From contig NZ_JAQUWN010000007.1 of the NCBI RefSeq assembly GCF_028692895.1, positions 1 through 64,000 of the forward strand: 64,000 bases of DNA, written 5' to 3'. A program made the translations under genes and the position numbers. The notes beneath the pieces were generated by a model. That model was not told the DNA's origin and ran no database searches. It worked only from the letters and a program-made list of their open reading frames with translations. Positions 14,931 through 23,888 of this stretch are shown in pieces; within the stretch, counting starts at the first letter, position 1, and the number at the start of each line of letters is the position of its first letter. Origin of the DNA: Pseudodesulfovibrio sp. Its GTDB lineage: Bacteria > Desulfobacterota > Desulfovibrionia > Desulfovibrionales > Desulfovibrionaceae.

Positions 14931-16466
14931 ATGCGTCCAGTTCGTTCATTTTTTTGGAAACAGGCCGTGGCGGCCGCGCTTTTCCTGGCGCTCGCCTGCG
15001 CCGCTCCGGCCGGGGCGGCGGACGGGGCGTCCGGCGACGTGCGGATGACCCTCGCCGACGCCATTGGTACGGCGCTGGCCCACAACGAGGACGTCCAGGA
15101 GAGCTTCCGCCGGATCAGCGCGGCCGAGGCATCCGCCCTGGTCGCCCGCGGAGCTTACGACCTCAACGTGTTCAGCGCGGGCCGGTACGGCAGCTTCACT
15201 TCCCTCGGCGCGGCCGACTATTCCCCCGCCCAGCTCACCAACGCGTCCAAGTCCTACGGCCGGTTGGACACCGGGCTGCGCCAGCACGTGGCCACGGGCG
15301 GCACGGTCTCCCTTTACAACACCTATTCCCACGAGAAGATGCTCGGAACCAGCGGGCTGCCGAAGAACCTGGAGAAGAGCTACGTCACCATCGAGCTGGC
15401 CCAGAGCCTGCTCAAGAACATCGGCGACAAGGAGAACCAGGGGGCCATCGAGAAGGCGGTGCTGGCGGTCCAGGACAGCCAGGAAGCCAGGGACCTGGTC
15501 GTCTCCCAGGTGGTTCTCGCCGTCATCCGCGCCTACTGGCAGCTCGACAACGCCTGCAACAACGTGGAGGTGGCCCGCCAGATTCTCGGCATGGCCCGCG
15601 AGGTGCAGCGGCGCGAGGCCGTGCGCTTCGACCAGGGGCTGTCCCAGGGCGTGGACGTGGAGCGCGCCAACCAGGCCGTCAAGCAGCGGGAGTACGTCGT
15701 GCTCCAGTACGAGCGCGACATGGCCGTGGCCCAGGAGCAACTCGCCCTGCTGCTCAACTATCCGGGTTATTCCCACGAGACCACGATCATCACCGCCTCC
15801 ACGCCCAACGGCGACGTGGACCCGCTGCCCGACGAGCGGGAGTCCCTCGTCACAGCCCTGAAGAACCGCTACGAGCTCAAGCAGCTCGCCATCCTCCTCA
15901 AGCAGCTCAACATCGAGTACGACGTCAACCGCAACAAGCTCCTGCCGACCCTGGACGCCACGGTCGGGGCCACCAGCTCCAACGGCAACGACTACCTGAA
16001 GGGCGGCGACAACTTCAAGGACACCGACGACAAGGCCAGTTGGTTCGTGGGCCTCTCCTTTTCCTACCCCCTCCAGAACCGCGAGGCCGAGGGCAACGTC
16101 ACCAAGACCGAGGAGCTGATCCGCATCTCCAAGGACCGGATCAGCATGACCGAGCGTTCCGTCCAGACCGAGGTCCGGGAGGCGCTGCACAACCTGGTCC
16201 TGGCCCGGTCCGGCCTGCCCGTGGCCCGCGCGGCCCGCGAGGCGGCTGTGATGACCAAGGAGGGCGAGGAGAAGCGGTTCGAGCTGGGCGGGGTCAACAA
16301 CCGCGACCTGCTCACCTCCCAGGACGCCCTGGGACGGGAGGAGATCACGCTCTACACCGCCATCGTCAACTACAACATCGCCCTGGCGCAGTACAACTAC
16401 GCCTGCTCCCAACTGCTCGACAAATGCCACATCACGGTGGACGACAAGGAGGCGAGCATCCAGTGA
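14931..16466 (+). CDS. TolC family outer-membrane efflux/secretion protein
   Basis: A 511-residue outer-membrane channel protein of the TolC family, which forms the trimeric exit duct for type-I-like export. It has a signal peptide in the first 28 residues or so (Ala-rich, cut near AGAADG). The two structural repeats follow, each starting with an MTLADAIGTALAHN-like or LVTALKNRYELKQL-like helix. FSYPLQNREAEGNVTKTEE is the conserved strand/turn before the last long coil. GGAGGA lies seven bases before the ATG at 14931; a longer frame upstream would hide the signal peptide. First gene of the operon, overlapping the adaptor gene by four bases. Confidence 0.9.
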   Translation: MRPVRSFFWKQAVAAALFLALACAAPAGAADGASGDVRMTLADAIGTALAHNEDVQESFRRISAAEASALVARGAYDLNVFSAGRYGSFTSLGAADYSPAQLTNASKSYGRLDTGLRQHVATGGTVSLYNTYSHEKMLGTSGLPKNLEKSYVTIELAQSLLKNIGDKENQGAIEKAVLAVQDSQEARDLVVSQVVLAVIRAYWQLDNACNNVEVARQILGMAREVQRREAVRFDQGLSQGVDVERANQAVKQREYVVLQYERDMAVAQEQLALLLNYPGYSHETTIITASTPNGDVDPLPDERESLVTALKNRYELKQLAILLKQLNIEYDVNRNKLLPTLDATVGATSSNGNDYLKGGDNFKDTDDKASWFVGLSFSYPLQNREAEGNVTKTEELIRISKDRISMTERSVQTEVREALHNLVLARSGLPVARAAREAAVMTKEGEEKRFELGGVNNRDLLTSQDALGREEITLYTAIVNYNIALAQYNYACSQLLDKCHITVDDKEASIQ

Positions 16467-17374
16467 CCGCTCCGCGCCGTCCGTTCCGGCCCTGTTGGGC
16501 CGGGCCGCTCCTGGCCCTCGCCCTGCTGGCCCTGCCGCCGTTCCTCCCTTCCGCCGCCCGCGCGGGCGACCTGGAGGCGAGCGGCGTGACCCGGCCGCAG
16601 TACAACGCGCAGCTCAGCTTCGCCGCGCCCGGCAGCGTCTACGGGATCGCCGTGAAGCCGGGCCAGGCCGTCAGGCAGGGGGACCTGCTCATGCACCTGG
16701 ACTCGCGCGCGGAGGACAGCCGCATCGCCCAGCTCAAGAGCGAGATCGCGAGCAGCATCAAGGTCCGCACCCTGGATACCCGGATCAAGCAGGCCCAGCT
16801 CGACATGGACCGCTACGGCGAGGCCCTGCGCCACAAGGCGGCCACGGTCATGGAGTACCAGCACGCCCAGCTCGCCTTCGACCTGAGCCGTCTCGCCCTG
16901 GAGGAGGAGCGGTTCCGCATCGAGCAGCTCCGGCGCGGCCTGAGCGAGCTGGAGGCCCAGCGCGACCACCTCTACCTCTACGCCCCGTGCGACGGCTTCG
17001 TGGAGGACGTCGCGGTGGAGAAGGGCATGGCCGTGGACCGCAACGTCCCGGCGCTCAGGCTCGTGGCCATCGACCCCATCCTCGTGGACCTGACCCTGCC
17101 CGTGGACGAGGCCATGCGCCTGCGGATCGGCGACCGGGTCGAGGTGCGCCAGCCCGGCGCGGAGACCGTGCTCGCGGGCGAGGTGGACCAGATCGCCAAG
17201 ATAGCCATTCTTTCCAACCGGACCCTGAAGGTGCGCGTTCACGTGCCCAACCCCCGGAAGATGCCGGTGGGGCTCATGGTCACGGTCCGTTTTCCCGGCA
17301 TCGACGCCGGCGCGCGCGCCGACGCGGCCACCACCGACACCAACCAAGGAGAAATCTATGAGTCAGGAAAATGA
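16463..17374 (+). CDS. HlyD-type periplasmic adaptor (membrane-fusion) protein
   Basis: A 303-residue adaptor with an N-terminal signal peptide and no further membrane anchor, so likely periplasmic. A split biotinyl-lipoyl-like domain is seen as SVYGIAVKPGQAVRQGDLL and, after a coiled-coil hairpin, YAPCDGFVEDVAVEKGMAV. A beta-barrel part follows (VDLTLPVDEAMRLRIGD). Start is GTG at 16463, overlapping the TolC gene stop in GTGA, with AGGAGG ten bases before. It probably links the TolC-type channel to inner-membrane partners encoded next to it. It is smaller than RND or HlyD adaptors. Confidence 0.85.
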   Translation: MTAPRRPFRPCWAGPLLALALLALPPFLPSAARAGDLEASGVTRPQYNAQLSFAAPGSVYGIAVKPGQAVRQGDLLMHLDSRAEDSRIAQLKSEIASSIKVRTLDTRIKQAQLDMDRYGEALRHKAATVMEYQHAQLAFDLSRLALEEERFRIEQLRRGLSELEAQRDHLYLYAPCDGFVEDVAVEKGMAVDRNVPALRLVAIDPILVDLTLPVDEAMRLRIGDRVEVRQPGAETVLAGEVDQIAKIAILSNRTLKVRVHVPNPRKMPVGLMVTVRFPGIDAGARADAATTDTNQGEIYESGK

Positions 17375-17705
17375 GAACCAGCAGATTCGCCTCAACGTCA
17401 ACGCGGACAAGATGAACACGGTCTACGCCAACGCCTTCCAGACGCACTCCACCCCGGAGGAGCTGCTGCTTTCCTTCGGCATCAACCAGACCCTGCCCTC
17501 CCAGGAGGAAGGCGTGGCCGCCGACATGATCCTGCAGTTCACCGACCGCATCATCATGAACCACTACACGGCCAAGCGGTTGACCCTCTCGCTGCTCCAG
17601 AGCGTGCGCGAGCACGAGGAGCGGTTCGGCGTCATCGAGCTGGACGTGTCCAAGCGGCTGCACCAGACGGCGGGAACCGATGACGGCGGAAAGTCGCACC
17701 AATAG
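17358..17705 (+). CDS. DUF3467 family protein
   Basis: A 115-residue soluble protein with the DUF3467 pattern: IRLNVNADKMNTVYANAFQ, then STPEELLLSFGIN, and a NHYTAKRLTLSLLQSV helix. The family is small, cytosolic and of unknown function. It overlaps the adaptor gene by 17 bases and the next gene by 26 bases, so the three are translationally coupled, which argues for a role in the same apparatus. AAGGAG lies seven bases before the ATG. No catalytic motif is visible. Confidence 0.8.
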   Translation: MSQENENQQIRLNVNADKMNTVYANAFQTHSTPEELLLSFGINQTLPSQEEGVAADMILQFTDRIIMNHYTAKRLTLSLLQSVREHEERFGVIELDVSKRLHQTAGTDDGGKSHQ

Positions 17706-19584
17706 GGAGCGGGAGGGAAGGAAGTCCGCCCACCGGCTGGACGGACTCATCGCCTCCCTGGCCGCCGCCAAGGGCCCGGAAGCGCTCTTCCGGGTGATCT
17801 GCGACCTCGGCTGCGAGGCCGCGGGCGCGGTGGGCATCGCCCTGCTCGCCCGGCAGCGGGGCAAGGTCCGGGTCGTGACCTCGTCGTCCCCGCCCGCGGA
17901 GGGAGGGGAGACGCCGGTCTGGCTGCTGGACCTGGCCAAGTGCTACGGCCAGATGCTGGCCGAGAACAGTCAGAGCGTGGCCCTGGGCGCCGGGCCGGAC
18001 TGCGGCTACGGCGTGTTCGTGCCCCTGGCCTCGGGCGAGCAGGGCAGCCTGGCGCTGGCGGCCTACGTCTACGGCGGCCGCCAGATCCGCCTCCAGAGCG
18101 TGGGGGACATCCTCCAGCTCGTGCGTGCGGGCCTGCTGGTGGCCGAGCGGGGCGGAACCAACGGCGCGGCCGCCGCAACCGAGGGGCAGGGCGGCGACAC
18201 GGCCCTGCTCGACGTGGTGGACATCGTGGGCGAGGTGCAGGGATGCACCCGGTTCTTCGAGGCGGCCACCACGCTCTGCGCCCAGGTGGCGCGCAAGTTC
18301 GAGTGCCGGCGGGCGGCCCTGGGCGTGGTGCGCGACCATCACGTCAAGGCCGTGGCCCTGGACCAGATGGACAGCTTCGCGCGCGGGACGCGGAGCGTCC
18401 GCCAGCTTGAGGAGGTCATGCAGGAGGCCCTGGACCAGGACTGCATGGTCCTCTACGCGGCCGAGGGGGAACCCGAGGTCGCCGGGGTCATCAACCGCGC
18501 CGCGCGCGAGCTAGCCACCCTGGCCAACGCCCGGCGGGTCCTGACCATCCCCCTGCGCGGGCCGGACGGCGTCCGCCTGGTCATGGCCCTGGTCATGGAC
18601 GGCGAGTCGCTCTCTCCCCGGCTCCAGGATTCCCTGGCCCTGGTCTGCCGCCTGGCCGAACCCAGGCTGCGCGACCTGGAGCGGGCCGAGGAGCTGCCCC
18701 TGAAAAAGGCGTGGCGGTACGTGCTGCTCAAGTCCGCCGACGTCTTCGGGCCGCAGCGCACGGCCCTCAAGCTCGGGGCCGCCGTGCTCGGCTCCTTTCT
18801 CTTTTTCTCGCTGATCATCCCCGGCGAGATCGAGGTGGCGGCCCCGGTCGCCATCGAGGGGGTGCACAGCTACACCCAGACCGCGCCCATGGACAGCTAC
18901 CTCTACGAGGTGGACGCCCGGCCCGGCGACGAGGTGAAGAAGGGCCAGCTCCTGGGGCGGCTGGAGGCCACCGAGGTATCCCTGGAGATCGCCGAGTTGG
19001 AGGCCCAGAAGAACATCAACGCCAGCCAGGCCGACCAGTACCTCCAGGAGGGCAAGGACGCCGAGGCCGCCATCGCCCGCCTGGAGGAGCGGCGCACCGA
19101 GGCCAACCTGGCCTGGGCCCGCGAGCGCATGGGCATGACCGAGCTCCGGTCCAGCGTGGACGGCTTCGTGGTCTCGGAGGACATGTTCCCGCGCCTGGGC
19201 CAGCCCGTGCGCCGGGGGCAGAAGCTCTTCGAGATCACGGACACGGCCTCCCTGCGCGTGGTGGCCCACGTGGCCGAGGCGGACATCAGCGACATCGGCC
19301 GCGCCGTGGCCGGGGGCGCGGCGCCGGGGGCCTTCACCCTGACCGCCTATCCGGACCAGCGCATCCCCTTCACCGTGGAGCGCATCCATCCCTTCGCCAC
19401 GGTGGAGGACGGGGAGAACGGCTTCGAGGTCCGGGGGCACATCGACCGGGTCCCGGAGGGCATCGTGCTCCGGCCGGGCATGGAGGGGCACGCCCGCATC
19501 GACGCGGGCTCCACCCCGCTGCTGGCCCTGTGGACGCGCAAGCTGGCCAATCGGGTCCGATTGCTCTGGTGGCGGTGGTTCTGA
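17680..19584 (+). CDS. GAF-like / transmembrane / HlyD-type adaptor fusion protein
   Basis: A 634-residue protein. Residues of about 20-155 and 175-335 look like two GAF-type cytosolic sensor domains. One membrane segment lies at about 362-380 (LGAAVLGSFLFFSLIIPG). The rest is periplasmic and HlyD-like: a half lipoyl motif (YLYEVDARPGDEVKKGQLLG), a helical hairpin, SSVDGFVVSEDMFPRLGQPV and a barrel. This would place a small-molecule or signal sensor on the cytosolic side of an export adaptor. Ligand unknown; GAF assignment is by pattern and moderate. It overlaps the DUF3467 gene by 26 bases and is followed after 73 bases by the protease gene. Confidence 0.78.
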   Translation: MTAESRTNREREGRKSAHRLDGLIASLAAAKGPEALFRVICDLGCEAAGAVGIALLARQRGKVRVVTSSSPPAEGGETPVWLLDLAKCYGQMLAENSQSVALGAGPDCGYGVFVPLASGEQGSLALAAYVYGGRQIRLQSVGDILQLVRAGLLVAERGGTNGAAAATEGQGGDTALLDVVDIVGEVQGCTRFFEAATTLCAQVARKFECRRAALGVVRDHHVKAVALDQMDSFARGTRSVRQLEEVMQEALDQDCMVLYAAEGEPEVAGVINRAARELATLANARRVLTIPLRGPDGVRLVMALVMDGESLSPRLQDSLALVCRLAEPRLRDLERAEELPLKKAWRYVLLKSADVFGPQRTALKLGAAVLGSFLFFSLIIPGEIEVAAPVAIEGVHSYTQTAPMDSYLYEVDARPGDEVKKGQLLGRLEATEVSLEIAELEAQKNINASQADQYLQEGKDAEAAIARLEERRTEANLAWARERMGMTELRSSVDGFVVSEDMFPRLGQPVRRGQKLFEITDTASLRVVAHVAEADISDIGRAVAGGAAPGAFTLTAYPDQRIPFTVERIHPFATVEDGENGFEVRGHIDRVPEGIVLRPGMEGHARIDAGSTPLLALWTRKLANRVRLLWWRWF

Positions 19585-19657
19585 TTTTTCCCGGTCCCGG
19601 CGCGCCGCGCGCCGGGCCGGAGCCGCCGGGGAAACCGCCCCGGCATGGGGAGACGCA

Positions 19658-21862
19658 GTGGCGACAGGCACCAGCCGCGAACGGCAGAGCACATTTCACG
19701 ACCAGTGGTATCTGGTGGAGAACCTCGCCCCGGCCCTGCGGCCGGAGGTGACGGTCCGCCGCCAGACCTACTGGGGCGCGCCCTGGTACATCCTGAGCGA
19801 ACCGGACAACAACGCCCATTTCCGGCTGGCGCACGGGGCCTACGCCTTCGTCTGTCTGCTGGACGGGCGGCGCACGGTGCAGGAGGCCTGGGAGGCGTGC
19901 CAGGAGAACGGCGACGAGGGCCTGACCCAGGGCGAGGTCATCGCCCTGCTCGGGCGGCTGCACGCGGCCAACCTCCTGCTGCTCGACATGCCCGCCGACA
20001 CCGAGAACCTGCTCCGCCGCCGCCAGGAGCGGCGGCTCAAGAAGCTGGGCGGCACCCTGTCCTCGTTCCTGTTCCTGCGCATTCCGCTGTGGACGCCGGA
20101 CGCCTTCTTCACCCGCCACCAGCGCATCGGCGGCCTGCTCTTCCGGCCCGCCGGGTTCGCCTGCTGGCTTCTGCTCATGGTCCTGGCCGCCCGGTCCCTG
20201 CTCCTGGGCTGGCCCCAGTTCGCCCTGGAGGCGCGGGAGACCCTGAACCCGGCCAACCTGCCGTGGGTCTACTTCGTCATCATCCTGGCCAAGATTGCGC
20301 ACGAGTGCGGCCACGCCTTCGCCTGCAAGTACTTCACGGCCCGGGACGGGCTGACGGGCGACGTGCACAGCATGGGCGTCATGCTCATGCTCTTCGCGCC
20401 CGTGCCGTACATCGACGTCAGCAGCAGCGTCCAGATCCGCTCCAAATGGCGGCGGGCGGCCATCGGTCTGGCCGGGGTCTATGCCGAGCTCTTTCTCGCC
20501 TTCCTGGCCGTGCTGCTCTGGTCCGTCACCGCCGGGGGGACCAGCCTGCACCTCCTGGCCCGCAACTGCGTCATCATCACCTCGGTGACCACGCTCCTGT
20601 TCAACGTGAACCCGCTGCTGCGCTTCGACGGCTACTTCGTGCTCTCGGACCTGCTCGGCCTGCCCAACCTGTACCAGCGCTCCCAGGCCTACGTGGTCTA
20701 CCTGTTCAAGCGCTACGTCCTGGGCGTGGACAAGGCGGCCTCGGTGGTCCACCGGCGCAACGAAAAGGTCCTGTACCCGGTCTTCGCCACGGCCGCCTTT
20801 CTCTACCGCACCCTCATCACGGTGAGCATCTTCCTCATCCTGGAGGACAACTTCGCCTCCCTCGGGCTGCTTCTCTCGCTCGGCCTGTTCTGCGTCTGGT
20901 TCGGCTTCCCGGCCGTGAAGGGACTGGCCTACCTGGCCGCCGGGCCCGAGCTCTCGGGCACGCGGGAAAAGGCCGTGCTTCGCTTCGGGGCGCTTTGCGC
21001 GGTCCTGGCCGTGCTGCTCCTCGGGGTCCCGGTGGAGAGCGCGGTGACCGTGGAGGGCGTGGTGGAGAGCCGCGACCGCCAACTGATCTTCGCCGAGGTG
21101 GAGGGCACCCTGGCCTCCTACGCGGCCACGGACACGCGGGTGGCGCGCGGCAAGTCCGTCATCGTGACCATCCGCAACCCCGGCCTGGTGGCGGAGTGCA
21201 ACCGCATGGCCCTTTCCGTGGCCGTGGACCGGGCCAGGCTGGAATACGCCCGCGAGCGGGGAGACATGGACCGGGCGGGCATGGAGGCCCTGGCGTACCG
21301 CGCCTCCCGCCGCCAGTTGGCCATCCTGCGCGCCCAGGTGGCCCGCCAGGCGATCCGCTCCCCGGTGGACGGGGTATGGGTGGCCCCGGAGCTCTCCCGC
21401 CGCGACGGCGAGTGGATCGGCAAGGGCGACATGCTCGGCAGCATCTATTCCCCGGACAAGCTGCGGCTGCGCGCCGTGGTGGACCAGTTCGACGCGGCCC
21501 GGCTCTTTGCCGAGCCCATCGTCCGGGCCGAGTTCTGCGTCTCGGGCCGGATGGACGTTCGCGGGCGGGACGGCGGGCTGTTCCCGGCCACGCCCGAGGG
21601 CCCGCCCACCCCGGCGGGCCGCCGGGAGCTGATCCATCCCTCCCTGTCCATGCGGGCCGGGGGGGACATCCTTACGGTGGAGGGGCAGGGCGGCGAGGAG
21701 ATGGCGGCCAGCCGCTTCTTCGAGCTGCGGCTGCTTCCGGCGGCGGGGGCCGCGTCCATGCTCCGGCCCGGCGGGCGGGTCCTGGTCCGGCTGGTCTTCG
21801 GGGAGCGGCCCATGGCCATGCAGTGGATGCGCCGCGCGCGCCAATTCTTCACGGCCCGGTAG
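19658..21862 (+). CDS. PqqD-like / M50 site-2-type metalloprotease / HlyD-type fusion protein
   Basis: A 734-residue inner-membrane protein. Residues of about 25-110 have the small winged-helix look of PqqD, the fold that binds RiPP leader peptides (LRPEVTVRRQTYWG, AYAFVCLLDGRRTVQEA). Several membrane helices follow with the zinc protease motif HECGH at 215-219 and the partner NPLLRFDGYF at 318-327, so both M50 metal-binding sites are intact. From about 462 a lipoyl/barrel adaptor region follows (VTVEGVVESRDRQL, then AIRSPVDGVWVAPEL). A single protein could thus recognise, cleave and hand over a substrate. Start is GTG at 19658 with GGGGAGA upstream. It is 15 bases before the SecA-like gene. 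Confidence 0.85.
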   Translation: MATGTSRERQSTFHDQWYLVENLAPALRPEVTVRRQTYWGAPWYILSEPDNNAHFRLAHGAYAFVCLLDGRRTVQEAWEACQENGDEGLTQGEVIALLGRLHAANLLLLDMPADTENLLRRRQERRLKKLGGTLSSFLFLRIPLWTPDAFFTRHQRIGGLLFRPAGFACWLLLMVLAARSLLLGWPQFALEARETLNPANLPWVYFVIILAKIAHECGHAFACKYFTARDGLTGDVHSMGVMLMLFAPVPYIDVSSSVQIRSKWRRAAIGLAGVYAELFLAFLAVLLWSVTAGGTSLHLLARNCVIITSVTTLLFNVNPLLRFDGYFVLSDLLGLPNLYQRSQAYVVYLFKRYVLGVDKAASVVHRRNEKVLYPVFATAAFLYRTLITVSIFLILEDNFASLGLLLSLGLFCVWFGFPAVKGLAYLAAGPELSGTREKAVLRFGALCAVLAVLLLGVPVESAVTVEGVVESRDRQLIFAEVEGTLASYAATDTRVARGKSVIVTIRNPGLVAECNRMALSVAVDRARLEYARERGDMDRAGMEALAYRASRRQLAILRAQVARQAIRSPVDGVWVAPELSRRDGEWIGKGDMLGSIYSPDKLRLRAVVDQFDAARLFAEPIVRAEFCVSGRMDVRGRDGGLFPATPEGPPTPAGRRELIHPSLSMRAGGDILTVEGQGGEEMAASRFFELRLLPAAGAASMLRPGGRVLVRLVFGERPMAMQWMRRARQFFTAR

Positions 21863-21877
21863 GGCGAGGCGGTCAAC

Positions 21878-23857
21878 ATGGGTTTTGCGGACGGCTATCT
21901 TTTCGACCAGGTCTTCGCGGGGCGGGACAGGCCCCGGTTCATCCCCCTGGGGTGGGACTGGCTCGTGGCGCGCACGGAGCTCTTCTTCGCGCCCAGGCCC
22001 GAGACCGCCCGGCTGCTGGAGCAGGCCGGGGCCGTGCTCGCCCTGGAGGCGGAGACGGCGGCCCTGTCCGGCCGGGAGCTCACGGCAGGCCTGGAGGAGA
22101 TGCGCGCCGTGTTCCGCCTGGGCCGCGAGGGGGAGGACGACCTGCTCCGGGCCATGGCCCTGGTCCGGGAGACGGCCTGGCGGACCCGGCGCGAGCTGCC
22201 GTACCTGCCGCAGGTGGCCGGGGCCCTGGGCATCCTCCAGCACTGCATCGTGGAGATGGCCACCGGCGAGGGCAAGACCCTGACCGCCGCCCTGGCCGCC
22301 GCGGTGGCGGGCTGGCGGGGCAAGGGGTGCCACGTGGTCACCTCCAACGACTACCTGGCCGCGCGCGACGCCGAGACCATGACCGGCTTCTACGCCGCCT
22401 GCCTGGTCTCCTGCGGCTCGGTCTCCCAGGACAGCACGCCCGACGAGCGCCGCGCGGCCTACGCGAAGGACGTCACCTACCTGACCAGCAAGGAGGCCAC
22501 GGCCGACTTCCTGCGCGACCAGATGGCCCTGGGCACGGTCCGCACCCACGCCCGGGTCCTGGCCCGCGCCCTCGCCGGCGGGGAGGTGCCGGTTCTTGTC
22601 CAGCGCGGGCTTTCCTGCGCCATCGTGGACGAGGCGGACTCGGTGCTGTGCGACGGCGGCAGCACGCCGCTCATCATCTCCGTGCCCAAAGACAACGCCC
22701 CGAGCGCGGAGCAGTACCTGGCCGCATCGGCCCTGGCCGAGACGCTCCGGATCGGCGTGCACTACCGCGTGAACCGGCGGTTCCGCGAGGCGAGCCTGAC
22801 CGACGCGGGCCGCCGCAAGGTGGCGGAGAGCCTCAAGGGGCCGCGGCCCTGGGCCAGGCGCAACCGGGCCGTGGAGCTGGCGCTCCAGGCCGTGGAGGCG
22901 CGCGAGTTCTTCCAGGCGTCGGTCCAGTACGTGGTCCGCGACGGCAAGGTGGTCATCGTGGACGAGGCCACGGGCCGGACCATGCCGGACCACGAGTGGC
23001 GCGACGGGCTGCACCAGGCCGTGTCCGCCAAGGAAGGGGTGGAGGTCGTGCCCCCGCGCGCCACCAGCGCCCAGACCACCTTCCAGGACTTCTTCCTGCG
23101 CTACCGGAGCCTGGGCGGCATGACCGGCACGGCCTGGGAGGCCAGGGGGGAGTTCCTGCAATTTTTCCGGCTCGCCGTGGTGCGCATTCCGACCCACCGC
23201 CCCTGCATACGCCGCGTGTGCTACAGGGCCTTCCATGTGACGAACGATGAAAAGATCCGCGACATCGTCGCCAACGTCGCACAGGAACACGAAAAGGGAA
23301 GGGCCGTGCTGGTGGGCACCAAGTCCATCAGCGCCTCGGAACAGGTCTCGAAGGCCCTGCGGCAAGCCGGAATATTCCACGAGGTGCTCAACGCCGTGCA
23401 GCACGGGCGGGAGGCGGAGATCGTGGCCCTGGCGGGCCGCGAGGGGGCCGTCACCGTGGCCACCAACATGGCCGGCCGGGGCACGGACATCAAGCTGGAC
23501 GATCGGGTGCGCGAGAGCGGCGGGCTGCATGTCATCCTGACCGAGCTGCACGGATCGGTCCGCGTGGACCGCCAGCTCCACGGCCGGGCCGGACGCCAGG
23601 GCGACCCCGGCTCCGTGGCCGAGATCATCGGCCTGGAGGACGACCTCTTCGCCACGCTGCCCCGCTGGGCCCGCCGCGCCCTCACCGCGCTGCTCCGGAC
23701 CGGCCGGGCGGAGCGGCAGGCGCGCCGCGCGGCCTGGATCGTGGCCCGGCTGCTGCAACGGCTCGGCGACTACAAGGCCTTCCGGATGCGCCGGCGGATG
23801 GTGCGCAGCAAGCGCCAGTTCGCGGACATGATCAGCTACAGCGGCGGGGAGCGCTGA
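21878..23857 (+). CDS. SecA-like ATPase, shortened (accessory translocase motor)
   Basis: A 659-residue SecA relative against about 800-900 for housekeeping SecA. The two-part motor is intact: EMATGEGKT at 126-134, DEAD at 251-254 (SecA has DEVD), VIVDEATGRTMPDHEW in the preprotein-binding domain, ATNMAGRGTDIKL and HGRAGRQGDPGS. Sequence stops about 80 residues after that last motif, so the helical wing, most of the scaffold with the two-helix finger and the C-terminal zinc site are missing. It is probably an export motor for the neighbouring products rather than a general SecA. It sits 15 bases after the M50 gene, and no SecY-like partner is in the window. Confidence 0.9.
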   Translation: MGFADGYLFDQVFAGRDRPRFIPLGWDWLVARTELFFAPRPETARLLEQAGAVLALEAETAALSGRELTAGLEEMRAVFRLGREGEDDLLRAMALVRETAWRTRRELPYLPQVAGALGILQHCIVEMATGEGKTLTAALAAAVAGWRGKGCHVVTSNDYLAARDAETMTGFYAACLVSCGSVSQDSTPDERRAAYAKDVTYLTSKEATADFLRDQMALGTVRTHARVLARALAGGEVPVLVQRGLSCAIVDEADSVLCDGGSTPLIISVPKDNAPSAEQYLAASALAETLRIGVHYRVNRRFREASLTDAGRRKVAESLKGPRPWARRNRAVELALQAVEAREFFQASVQYVVRDGKVVIVDEATGRTMPDHEWRDGLHQAVSAKEGVEVVPPRATSAQTTFQDFFLRYRSLGGMTGTAWEARGEFLQFFRLAVVRIPTHRPCIRRVCYRAFHVTNDEKIRDIVANVAQEHEKGRAVLVGTKSISASEQVSKALRQAGIFHEVLNAVQHGREAEIVALAGREGAVTVATNMAGRGTDIKLDDRVRESGGLHVILTELHGSVRVDRQLHGRAGRQGDPGSVAEIIGLEDDLFATLPRWARRALTALLRTGRAERQARRAAWIVARLLQRLGDYKAFRMRRRMVRSKRQFADMISYSGGER

Positions 23858-23888
23858 AACCCCGGCCACGGCCGGGCAGGAGTGAACC

